NCBI GenBank assembly: GCA_015680685.1
Contig: MNCI01001408.1
Span: forward strand, 1-64,000
Length of the DNA: 64,000 nucleotides
DNA from: Gnetum montanum
Taxonomy: Eukaryota; Streptophyta; Gnetopsida; Gnetales; Gnetaceae
Direction: 5' to 3'
Shown here: in pieces, positions 12,101 through 23,009 of the stretch
How positions within the stretch are numbered: the first letter of the stretch is position 1
Layout: the number at the start of each line of letters is the position of its first letter
Notes under the pieces: generated by a model
Databases searched by the model: none
Told to the model about the DNA's origin: nothing
What the model saw: the letters and a program-made list of their open reading frames with translations, nothing else
Made by a program: the position numbers and the translations under genes

Positions 12101-14396
12101 CCAAAATTTAAAATAATAAAACTATTAAATTTTCTTACTTGTTTAAGAAACCTAGGGATCCTAGAAGCCACAAGTGCATATATGTCTAAGTCTAAAAGGC
12201 CCCACCAAACATGAGAAATCTTATTTGCCACACACTTAATGTAAACTTGAGAGTAATTTGAAATATATTAGCTGAAATCATTTCTTAGCTACTCCAACAC
12301 AAAAAACCTCACTTATGCATCTTGTGTAAAAACCTCCAATGTTATGTGTGCTAAGGGTAGGACTTGATCACTCTTAATTAATCCTTCATCATGCACTCTA
12401 TACTTGCAACATGCAAATGCAACAAAAATTTCCTAAAACCAAATAGCCTAATGAAAATAATAAGTAAACAAAAAATAACTTAGGATGACACTTATGATTG
12501 AAAGTGGTAGAAAGTGCCAAGAAAATTTTGAAACAAAGTGTGGACTCAATGGCCTATCATCAACATGTTGTTGGCATTGTACTGGATAAACTCAGCACAT
12601 CCCAAATTTGGGATAATTTGCATGTTCCTATTGTATATGTGTCATCGTGATTGTCATCTTCCACACGAGCGGTAGGAGCATCTACCATGAACTTGGTGAT
12701 GCAATTGAAATAATTAGGTAGTAATGTCTCTGCAATTATAGGTGTAGTGTCAATAGTGAAGTGTGACTATAAGATCACACTAAATTTCTTTAGAAAGAAT
12801 GCTAAGAACTCTTTGGCCCTAGGCCTAAACCAAAGATAACCATGATTTATGACCATGTTGGGGGGCATGTTGTTTGGTTTTGGTGTATTTATGTAGCATA
12901 GTATCCCCACAAGTTCAATGACTATTAGGATGAATTTCAAAAAGGCTTTGCATAACCAAATGATAGTCATTAAAACACTAAATAACAATAAGCAAAAATT
13001 CAACACTATACAAAAATAACAAATATAATTTCAATGTTGACATATAATATTGAACAACTAAATCCAATGTTACAACCATGAAAAACAAAACAAAATTCAA
13101 CTAAAAACTAAGTAAAAAGACCAAGTAGCCTAATACAATGATGGCAATCACGTAGTTGAAGTAGGCATAAAAAATTTTAGAAATTTTATGTAAAGCATTA
13201 AACTATGAAAACAAACCTCTAAAAGGTTTAAACCCACAATTAATAATACATTAATAAGTATACAAAATTCAACTTGAATTTGATGAAATTTTGACTAGAC
13301 ACACTAGCTTACAATGAAACAGTTGTAGTAAAAGCTCTAGGAAAGCTAAATAAAAATTTCAAAAAAAAATTCAAACTGATGTTAAAAACTAATATACACC
13401 ATAAAAATAACCATTAGATACCTTAAACATAGCCTAAAAAACATAAAAAGTAGACCAACACTACCCATGCAGGCTGGGAAGCTTGTTGGCCTAGTAGCTA
13501 AAATTGCAATTGTACAGGGCAATTCATGTAACAAATATTTGACAAAAAAACTATCAATTTTTTTTCTAAGTTTAGGTAGTGTTAATATGCATAATTAAAC
13601 ACAAAATCCACTCCATTATTACAATAGTAGGCATAGAAAAATTCACATTATGGCCTAGAATCACTTTGAATGTTTTCTAAAAAGAACCCAATTTGTAGTG
13701 AAATAGTTGCAATTAAATATCTAGGAAAGTTATGAAAAACTTTTTAAAACATTTAAAACTTATGTAAAACACTTCTAAAATATTCTATAAATCCTGAAGA
13801 GATTGTAACATTGATAAAAAATAGACAAAGTATGTTAACACTATCAGTCTTTGGAGGCCAAAAACATGAAAAAAATTAGAAAAATCACTATGCACTAGTC
13901 TATAGAAAAACTCATATAAAATTAACCATAGCTCCAAAAATATTGATATGACCATTAAAAACTATGGAATAATCCTATGGTCTCAAAAATAAAAAATTTT
14001 GTACCACATTCTTATAAAATAATTGCAAAGTTTAGCCACTTTTCCATAAAAAAAATAGTAAAAAATGCATAGAACAAGGCCAAAGAAAAAATTATATTTT
14101 TGTAAAAAAAAGGTCCTAAGACCAAAATCACAATGTGAACACATTAACACAATGTAGATGTAATATTTAAGCCACTTAAAACCAAAATTATCCCAACATT
14201 TAGACCTAGACAATACAAAACACCTTTGTACTTTGGTAAACAATTGGTATAAAATAGTGAGAAAAGGGTACTTGGCAATCATGCTAGAAGAGCCTTCACT
14301 AATGGAATATTTTGGTAGATGAAAGATTCCTTTGGTAGTAGACTTTACCTCCTCTAGTGTATGGTTATTACTAGTTTCTTCTCTCCTCTTCAACAT
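9124..14396 (-). pseudogene. Antisense spliced gene of copy A (HAD-like, extra-ORF, coiled-coil)
   Basis: Reconstructed exons on the minus strand: E1 14272-14396 (start MLKRREE, end EGSSSMIA); E2 from 12945, with ELVGILCY, WFRPRAKEFL and SVIL-stop-SH as in FCP1/NIF phosphatases (RPxxxEFL, VxxWS); an exon ending 12139 (HDEGLIKSDQVLPLAHITL); a large exon about 11870-10890 with IDSFDKGVKKFI and the HIHGVPVTLSINELTFISLF pattern of plant transposon extra ORFs; E4 10537-10725; E5 10307-10444; E6 9344-10159, charged and helical; E7 9124-9198, ending DPSGHDDDDVPPPP. GT/AG borders recur in copy B. Many TAG/TAA codons make it dead. Function is unknown; the HAD link is inference from motifs. Confidence 0.55.
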
Positions 14397-17300
14397 CTTG
14401 CAAGGTTGAAGTAGAATTCTTAGCTTCTCTGTAACTGCACAGCCTTGGTGATGGGGAATGACCAAAAATATACTTGTGGTAGATGATACTAAAGCCATGA
14501 ATGTTTGGGAAGCTTGGTTTCCTAGTGCTACTTGCCCAAGAACCAAGCCAGAGAAAATGGTTTGCATAAAATTTTAAATGTAGAAACCCTTTGTGTATTT
14601 ATGTGTTAAAATAGAAGCCATTAGACCCACAACACCCATCCAACACCCAATGAACTTAATGTTCACATATGGAAAGTCATAAATATGCTAGGCCTACTTG
14701 TTTTTTTAATCTCAAATGACCTTTTAACCTTAGATGGGCCCCATAGTGCACCACCCAAATAAACCACAAAAATCCCAATACAATGGGATTTAAAACCTTA
14801 AACCAAAAATACACTAGGATTGATGTCTAAGCAAGCATAAAAACCTTGAAATGGGTTGCAATATCTAGCCATGGCCAAGATCTATCTCCTAGCTGCTGCA
14901 TCCTTTAATCCATTATGGTGAGCAAAGCCTCATCCCAAATTAGAACCCTGGGGATTACCACTTGAAGACCATAAGGAATAGAAAATGGCCTAAAACACCT
15001 GGAACAAAGTATTCCAAATATTTATACACTGTCTATTAGCATGTAAAAACTAAATAAAATTAATGTAAGAAAAAATGGAAATTAGTGCAACTACAAAAAT
15101 GTAAATGCCAAAAAATAAGATAAGTTACATAATTTAAAAGTATGTGAAAAGATGATTTTAATGACACTTATTTTACCTCAATCACACATCTAGAAATAAA
15201 GTTATTTACATTTATATTTTATCAAATTAAGTAATAATAATAATAATTACCAAAATGTATATGATGTGTTGAAATGAAAAATAATCCCTATTATGTTCTA
15301 AATAAAATGACATAGATGAAAAGTTCATATATGTCATACTTCATTGTTTATTCACAAAAATATGTACATAACACAAATATTTAAAACATATATAAGGTTT
15401 CTACTTTAAAAAAATATAAAATATATAAAAATTACTTTCAAAGTTCAAAATTTCCATCTTCTATCATTTTCTTTGTTACTCTGGTCTCTCTCCATTAAAA
15501 TGTAGGACTAGAATTACTTAATAAGCAAGGTTATTTTATTTTCCTATTCATGGAGTATAAAATATTTGATTTAAAAGTATTAGGATATATATTAGAAAAT
15601 GGTTCCAAATGAATATTTCAAAAATATTTCAAGTCCAAATATATCAAAACCTTTTCAAAATTTTAAATAAATTATGTTTAATCCAAAAAATTTTGAGGGA
15701 TAGTTCTTGGTTATCCTCATTATCAAAAATACACTAACAAGTCTAGGAATAATCTTACTACTAATATAAAATTATCCTTATGATCCAAATGAGACCCTTA
15801 TGGTTAGGTCTTATTAATAGCCTTTCTACTAACATCCTCACTAGCTAAGGCACACACCTCATTGGAACAATGAGTATGTCTCACTACATAGTACTAGGGT
15901 AAAGTACTTAGTGTCATGGTCTTGGCTAGATTTCCAAGCCATGCATAAAATTATGAATAAAAATTCAAGGTAATAAATCCATCCAAATCCTTTTTCTCAT
16001 GAGGTAGATCTTGTAACAACTAAAAAATTTAGTGTTGTAGAATTGAAGACCGTAGTGTGGAATAGTTTAGCTTTAAGATCCATGGGCCTCAAAAGGATCC
16101 AAAGCACTTTCAATGATCTTGTTGATCTCTTAAGGACTTAGGAAATCTATTAGTAAATGCATAAATAAAAGTAAACTATAATGTGTAAAAATGATGTTTC
16201 AACATGGGACTCAATAAAATACCACAAAATGTAAGAAATACACCATAGATATGGCAAAGAAAAAATTGGAAACTTCATATTTAATGCTGTAAAAATATTA
16301 TTCAAAGTAGGTGCTTTAGAAGGCATAGATCAATGTCGTGAAAACTTGAGAATAAGAAGTATCTCTTGTAATCCAATGTAGGTGGCAAGATGTGCTTTGT
16401 GTAATATCTCCACTATTTTTCCATTTGATCTGCACAATGAATGCTTCTATAGGTTCATTATGCACTCAGAAATTGATGCTGCAAAGGCTACAAAAATCTC
16501 TATGATGCTCTATTTTTTCTTACCAAAGCATGATATGCCAAAAAGTCCATAAAATTATGTAGAATCTGGTATAAATATGTTTGATGTTTGCTATTATGGT
16601 ATTTGTTATATTCCCATATGCTTTTTGAAGCATTACAAAATATGTTTGGATCATTTTCATGCTTAAAAAATGTAGTGTATGGGTTACTAGCATTTTTGGC
16701 TTTTCCCATCATGTTTTGGCAACACATGAAGCTTATTTCCATGGTCTAAATTTCAACATGTGAGTCACTAGAATTTTTTTTCTTTTCCTACCAAATTCAC
16801 CAGTGTTTTTAGCTTTTTGACTTTCATATGCTTGCCATAAATGGAATTCAAAGCATGTGGGTTGTAAATTTCACTTTTACACTTTAAAAGTGTTCAATAT
16901 TTTTCCAAAACAAGATCACTGGGTAGGATTTTTTATGGGAAAATGAGATAATTATTTCTGCCTTAAATTCTTATTAAATTACAATGCAAATTTTGGCTTC
17001 AAGGCTTCTCGTTGGCCATATGAAATTTTTTCAAGTGTTTGATTGGCTCCTCTTTGTTGATGTTTTGAGTACTAACCTTAAAGATATTAACAAAGAATGC
17101 AAAAACACTACCATAAGTTCATGATTAACACTTACTCTTCATATTTGATTCTATAGTTGATGAATCATGCTAAGGAGTGTTCATGATGATGAAATAAGAT
17201 GACAATGAGATGTCAAGAGTTTGGGATGAGATGTGGGATACATGGGCTATTGGAGAATGGTCACATGGGCTAATAAAGAATTCCAAATGTTGACATCATG

Positions 17301-17544
17301 GCTTCGACATGGTGATTACATATTTATTAACTAAGAAGGTCTTCATGCTTTATGATCAAACTGTTGGCTGCTTGATAATGTTTTGAGGAATCAACACTTG
17401 TTAATAGGATTCTTTGGCCATTTGAGTTTTTTTTCTTTGAGATCCATTGATTTGCTTAACTTTCAAGCTATATTGGCCTTTTTTCTTTCTTTACTTTTCC
17501 TCCCATTTTTTTGTGTGAGAGAAACCTTCATTAGGCTTCATTGT
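14397..17544. other. Non-coding tail of copy A
   Basis: This 3.1-kb AT-rich stretch shows no gene. The first 170 bases continue an open frame upstream of exon 1 of the antisense gene and may be its 5' UTR or promoter. The rest should contain the 3' LTR of A, but I could not match it convincingly to the 5' LTR. A TATA-like GGTATAAATATG lies near 16570. Confidence 0.4.
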
Positions 17545-18089
17545 TGATGAGTGGCAAGGTACCCCTACACTCAACCATACGAATATGAGCATTTCACGCA
17601 TGATTCGGTTGAACTCCGCAGATGGACTAGTTGTGGTATCTAGACAATTATTCTTAGGTTGCAGTTCATTGTCTTCCCATCTAGACTAGTGTTAACTTGT
17701 CACATATGGTTTAGTCCAGAGTGAGGTGTATGATGTGTTCCTATACTAATGCTACTCTTGGAGATAATGGAAAGTAATATTAACTAAGCTAAGAGAGAGA
17801 GAGAGGGTGAGAGAGAATCTAAGCTAGCCTAAGTGCAATGAGCATCCGTTCCTCAATCATCAGTATACATCTTGGACCTCATGCATGACTACCACTAGGA
17901 TTACCAAGTGTAGATCCTAGGTACACTACTGGGTTACCAAGTAGTCACACTTAAATTCTCATGATTAAGTTGTACTCATTTCACGTTTAATAGGAGTTTA
18001 GGGTAAGAAGAGATATTAACTAAGAAAGCAGTAAATAACAATTAAATAAATAATTAAGCTAAGTGGATGATGCAATGATGAAGTAATCT
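17545..18089 (-). repeat. 3' LTR of element 2, truncated at an assembly N
   Basis: It starts TGATGAGTGG and matches the right LTR from 25145 up to ...GATGAAGTAATCT, where a single N (18090) replaces the last roughly 250 bp (TATA box and U3). After the N the sequence CGACTGAATGAAAACTC equals the first internal bases next to the 3' LTR in element 3 (31002). The missing part is therefore an assembly loss, not a biological deletion. It has two 34-bp units and a (GA)n tract near 17790. Confidence 0.88.
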
Positions 18090-18090
18090 N
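18090..18090. other. Assembly join (single N)
   Basis: A single N sits where about 250 bp of LTR should be, judging from the intact partner LTR at 25145-25939. Confidence 0.8.
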
Positions 18091-18273
18091 CGACTGAATG
18101 AAAACTCATCCTCGAGTTACAGTGAGAACAAGCTTCGTTGATTACATAGTGGATAGGTATGGGATTATTGAATGGTGAGAATAGGTGCATGCCGCAGTGT
18201 GGAATCAGAACAAAATTGAGACACAACACAAAGAATGCTAAAGGAAGTCCTATAGCTACAAAATTGATGAAAC

Positions 18274-21050
18274 TCATGTAGTTCTTGGTGGTGGTGGCTC
18301 CTCCATGGGTGCTTTTCCCTTGTCTTGTGCTCCAGGTCTTGGGACTTGATGGTGTTGAAGTATGGCCTAGAGTTTCTCCTCTTCGGTTTGGGGGTCTTGC
18401 ACCATCCATGCTAATGTTCTGATGTTTGATGGAGTCGGCACTTCCCATGGGTAGGGTAGCTGTGAAAACATTTGATTTTCCTTAACATACCAAGTCACAA
18501 ACACCCTTCGTTCTTCCTCGTAGGCTCTAGCTTTGTCTTTGTATTCTTGAAAATCTATAAATAGTCAAGCCAAATCTATTGCAACACCTTTTTTTCCCTG
18601 GTAACTTGCTTTAACCACCTCAAGTTCAAAATTTGCAATTTCTAGTTTTTACAATATCTTCTTGTGTTCTGCAAATTCTATTTCATATTTGTTGTAGGTG
18701 GTGGCTACCTGTTGCTTGAGCTCTATTCTCGAGTACCCTGCTATTAACATGGCAAGGTTGGTATACCTCAGGTTTTCTAACCCCATGTATTCTGTAAGAT
18801 CTTGGATCTGCAAGTCTCGATTCTTAACTTCTGCTTGGTGGGCAAATGCATATGTGTCCGATATGGCCCACCAGTCAGTGTGTTGAGCACCAATATCATT
18901 GATGTGGGCCTTGGCCATATGGATCTCCTTCTCAATGATCTGTTTGTACATCCCCACTTGGTTCCGGAAGTGCTCCTTGAGGTTTTCATGCTGTTTAGAC
19001 TCATTTTTCCACACGTTTATTTCAATAGTCATCTTCTGATGGATGGTGCGTACCTCCTCCATTGAGAGGGTTCGATTCTCCTTGGCTAAAAAATTCATGT
19101 CTTGGCTGACCCGGATGAATTTTTCTCACAATTGATGAAAATGTTCTTCGAAAACATTCTTTTGTTTTTCCACAGAGGTCAACCGAAGGTTGTCAGCAAC
19201 AAGCTGCTTGTTTTCCTCTTATAAGGCCTTAAGTTCCTTGGTATGTGCATGAGTTTGCACTTGTGCTGCAGAGGCATCCCAAATAGCCTTCTCTTTTTCT
19301 TTTTCCATCTTCTTATTTTCCATTAGTATTTTGGTCAATTGCTCAGTTTTGAAACTATCCAGCTGGTCTATGGGAACAAATTGCAAAGGGTCCCGCTGTG
19401 CTTCTTGTAGGATCACAAGCCTTTCTTGCAATTTTTGCACCTCTGCTTCAACATGCTTAGCCCTCATCTTTGTCAACACCAGCTTTCCTTTGGTGGAAAT
19501 GAGGTCTAATTGAATTTCTATCACATCTTGAGGGATGTCATTACTTGTCCTATTTGTAGCAATCGATCAAGTATATCCTCATGTTTTGCAGAAGTCATTG
19601 AGGTTCCGACCAAAGTTTGAGCATCCTATGCTCCTGTGAGATCTACTGGTGGCATAATAGGTACATTAAATGATTCTTTAATATGGTCTACAACCACATC
19701 TATGGCTCCTGCTGCATCTTAGTGTTGCATGACCACCACTGTGGCCCCTTCACCAGTTTCTAATTGCACTTGGAAAGATGCAGTGTTCCCCAAGATCTGT
19801 TGTGACCAAGTGCTTTCCCCTCCTCCTGTATGGATAGACACTTCACCCCTTGCATGATCCAAAGAAACCATGGGCTATATGGCATCATTGATGACGCGGA
19901 AGAGATTTGCATCATCATGACTTCCCCAACTGATCGTCTTAGCGATGGCCCTGAGATGGCTCATCGACGGTCTATAATCTTGTGGCGGAGGTGGTTGATC
20001 TTGGCCTGTGGTGGGCCCTACTTCTTATTGTTGGTTGGGTTCCATACTTGGAAGTTGGCTGGGTCTTGCAATTTGAGTTGCAGTTGACCCTGTCGTCTGT
20101 TATTTTTCTTATTTTGGTCCCAATGTCTCACCAGTGACTTGCCTTGCGACTAGTGGCTTTAACAATTTAGCATATGAAGCATTTTGGGCTTTTTAGAGGA
20201 CATCATTGGTGTATCCTCTAATACCAGCATGTTGGCATAGCTTCCTGATAAGGCAAGGAAAGGGCAACGCCATCTTCCCTATCTTCTATTCTTCGAACCG
20301 CCTTAGGATCTCCATAAAGTATAGATGAGGTAGGTTAACATTAACCTTTCCCATCAACAATGCATATCCCCTAGCCACATATGTTGAAATCCTTTTTAAG
20401 CCCTTCATGGGGAAGAGGTGATACGTTCCAATTTTGAAATAGATCCTCTCTTCTATCGTCAACTCTCCAAATGTCTTATCCTTGCCATATGCCCTTTCCA
20501 ACCAAACTTGTCGTGCATCAGGATCTGAACAAGTAGATAACTGAGCAACCTTTGGCCCTGTATTCAAAAGGTTTAATACTTATAAAATGGCCTAAATAGA
20601 GAAATCAACTGTCACACCACAAATGTTAAACGTGGTGCCTTATTCTTTGTTGTGCTAGAATTGGTACATTTCCCCTAGGTACCAGGCACTGCTTTTAGAG
20701 AGGATAGGCCATAAGGGAGACCCTTTGAGGTGGTCCCTAACAACCTTAGGAGAAAACTCTATGAATGGTTCAAAATTTAATTCCACAATCACCGCAGTGA
20801 ATGTGGACCTTTCATGGATAGCCTGAACACAATCCTGGGACAACATGAGATGTTGTCCCTATTCAGGCGCTACAACAGCTCCTCTTTCTGCCTACCTTGA
20901 TTGTACAGTAGCAAGGTCTTCTTGGTGAATGCTAAATGATTGTTCCTCCTAATCTTCATGTTGTCCAATAGGAGCTTGTCCTTCACCTCTCCTAGGTTGT
21001 TTGCTCCCACCTTGAGCAGGACCTTCCTATTGTCCACGTTTTAGGGCCAT
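18274..21050 (-). pseudogene. Second gene of element 2: plant-transposon-type domain plus coiled coil
   Basis: From ATG 21050 (MALKRGQ) a long frame runs to about TGA 18274-18276. It is broken by roughly a dozen stops and, since the length is not a multiple of three, at least one frameshift. The N-terminal third holds FEPFIEFSPKVVRDHL and FNICGVTVDFS followed by GPKVAQ...ARQVWLERAYG and ISTYVARGYALLMGKVN, the look of the putative plant transposon protein domain found in extra ORFs of Athila/Tat elements. The C-terminal half (about 19524-18540) is a long E/K/Q-rich coiled coil, ending in a Pro-rich tail (EEPPPPRTT). It lies in sense with the LTRs. An AG acceptor directly precedes the ATG. Role unknown. 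Confidence 0.65.
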
Positions 21051-21540
21051 CTGCAATCACATGGGATCAATCGTTAGTAAGGTTGTTTTCAAAGTTAAGT
21101 TATACCTTACTGCTTGCCTTAGTTAATTTATTTTATCTTTGTGTGATGTTTTCCTAAAGATTATAATAATGATTCCTTTTTACTTAGGTGATTTCCGAAT
21201 TAGTTTCCCAGTATAACTAAGGGGATGAAATTATTTTTGGCACATTTATCTTTAATGTTATAACTAATTACCCTTGGTAATGTCCTTCAGGCGATGATAA
21301 ATTCCAAAAAATTTATGCATTATTTAGCATATGTCCCTTCCCCATGACTAAGCTGAACACTCTAGGTTCAAGTAGGTTCAGACGAAATGAAAATCGAAGG
21401 CCCAACAAGCGAGATATAGGTATGAAAGCAAGGGTCGCGCAATCGCAAGTCATAGAGAGAAATTTAAAAGACTCCCTTGCGTGAATGGTTGAAAATGATG
21501 GCAAGTGTTGTGGGGGGGGGGGGGGGGGGGGGGGGTCATG
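21051..21540 (-). other. Leader of the second gene, with likely 5' UTR intron
   Basis: Minus-strand sequence just before ATG 21050 reads CATGTGATTGCAG, a good 3' splice site. Upstream 21060-21310 is AT-rich and non-coding like an intron, while 21320-21500 is more balanced, as an exon would be. A run of 24 G (C on the sense strand) lies at 21512-21535. The donor was not identified with certainty. Confidence 0.4.
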
Positions 21541-21635
21541 TATATATAGGTTTTATGTAACATGATATCGTGTACTTGATATTGGGTACGCGATATCGTG
21601 TCGACCATGATATCGCGTACGCGATATTGCAGCCT
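21541..21635 (-). promoter_or_regulatory. Internal U3-like promoter of element 2
   Basis: On the minus strand a TATA box CCTATATATA (21541-21550) is preceded by GATATC/GATATT palindromes (about 21563-21630), including GCGTACGCGATATTGCAGCC, which is almost the U3 end of L1 (GATATTGCGGCC). Similarity to LTRs stops at the TATA box: R-U5 sequence is absent, so it is a promoter module and not a nested solo LTR. It would drive the second gene. Confidence 0.5.
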
Positions 21636-21639
21636 ATTG

Positions 21640-23009
21640 ATATTTAGGCCCAAGACAAAATACTGAATTTTAAAATTTTTTCTAAAATTACCAATGTAAA
21701 TTAGGGACATGTGGGCAAGTGTTAAAGGGTTCTAGGGTAATTTAGTTAGTTTTGAAGGCACAAATAATGATATGTGGGTGGAATTGATCACTAAAGTCTT
21801 TGGGTGGTAAGGAAGAGAAAAAGGCCATGTGATGGTTCATAGGAACGTTGGAATTCAAAGGGATAGTAATAAGGGAAAGAACATTGTTGACAATATGCTT
21901 AGGGTAATAAATGGTGTGTGGAAGGTGGGTTATGAGTGCAGATTACAAACTTACACAAGTGGGTCCTCCCCAAAGTAGGTTCCAACCTATAATACCTTGC
22001 GTAAATACACTTAAAAGTGTCCGTGGACACTCAAAGGGTTAAATGTAATCCGCACTAGTTCCACAAAACACACACATGTAAGTATCACAGAGATGAGGTA
22101 AGAAATCTATGCTATATGAGACACGAGCTAAAATTACATGGATAGCGAGATGAGATGGACTACAAAAGGGATTGGAGAGATTGGGACATGAGGTAACTGA
22201 CCTAGGGCATAGTGAATCTTGTGTGTAAAGCATGATTAATGTGTCATCAACCCGTCGTTCCAAGATTAGGACCAAGTCCATTCCTCTGATCAGTGACACC
22301 GCATTGTTGTATCCCATGATGAGCGACTATGAGAGTACCATAACAACAAGGCATACGATCACTTGGCATTTTATTCAAGGGAGGAGTGATTTTTTCTTTG
22401 TGGCACTTTTCTTTTCGTTTTCTTTCTTTTCTTCTTTTTTTTTTTCAATTGCTAAATCTAGAGAAGCCAGCAACCTTCAGGCATGGGTGCATGTCTTTCC
22501 AATGGAAACCCCTAGAACTGCATTGGATTTTTGAGTGCCATTTGATTACTCTTACTCCCATTTTGCATTAGATATACAAGGTTCTGAGTACAACCATGTT
22601 GCGTGATAACTCTCACAGATGTCACCAAAGAGAATCCACAAGTCCCCTTGATGTCACACCCTAATCATTTCTTCTCGATCCATCCTTTTTCATTCTAGGT
22701 ACAATGAACAAAAAATTAATTTTAAGTTTCAAGAATGTCAAGAATATCACTGTACCCTTGAACAGAACCTCTTATTTGTAATGGATGAGTGGGTGCAATG
22801 GGTTCACTGTCCACATAATTGATTGTTCGAGACTCAATAACATAGAACACACCTCAACCAATGAGCCACATGAGTGTTTTATTCGTAGATGAGATTACTT
22901 ATAAAAAGATAAAAAGACCAAAAAGAAAAAAAGACAAAAAAGATAAAACAAGAAGTTAAAATATGAAAAACTAGAAAAAAATTGTAAAATTAAAGAAAAT
23001 GAAAAATAT
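21640..23009 (-). other. Post-pol-type non-coding region of element 2
   Basis: No gene. It is homologous to the region after integrase in element 3: GGGTCCTCCCCAAAGTAGG at 21960-21978 equals 31715-31733, and the parallels continue at 22080-22300 (GATGAGGTA, AAGTCCATTCC, GGTAACTGACC). A polypyrimidine tract at about 22385-22450 (purine-rich on the sense strand) has counterparts in element 3 (32245-32355) and C (60285-60395). Confidence 0.6.

Larger units (their letters stand above)
2831..17544 (+). mobile_element. Copy A: pol-less Tat-like element with antisense gene
   Basis: The layout on the plus strand is putative 5' LTR (to 3882), leader, gag-protease (4808-8353), minisatellite-bearing spacer, then a minus-strand multi-exon gene (9124-14396) and a non-coding tail. 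Copy B has the same order and spacing, which supports treating this as one family. There is no RT, RNase H or integrase between protease and the antisense gene. The outer limits are uncertain: the left edge lies somewhere in 2831-3000, and the 3' LTR was not identified within 14397-17544, where element 2 begins. Confidence 0.55.

Noticed and set aside
13983-14567. Open frame of 194 codons on the minus strand
   Set aside because: Only its middle (exon 1 of the antisense gene) is conserved in B and D; the downstream half lies past a conserved donor site and reads as intron.
21541-21640. Solo LTR nested in element 2
   Set aside because: Similarity to LTRs is limited to U3 and TATA; no R-U5 and no inverted-repeat ends or target duplication.
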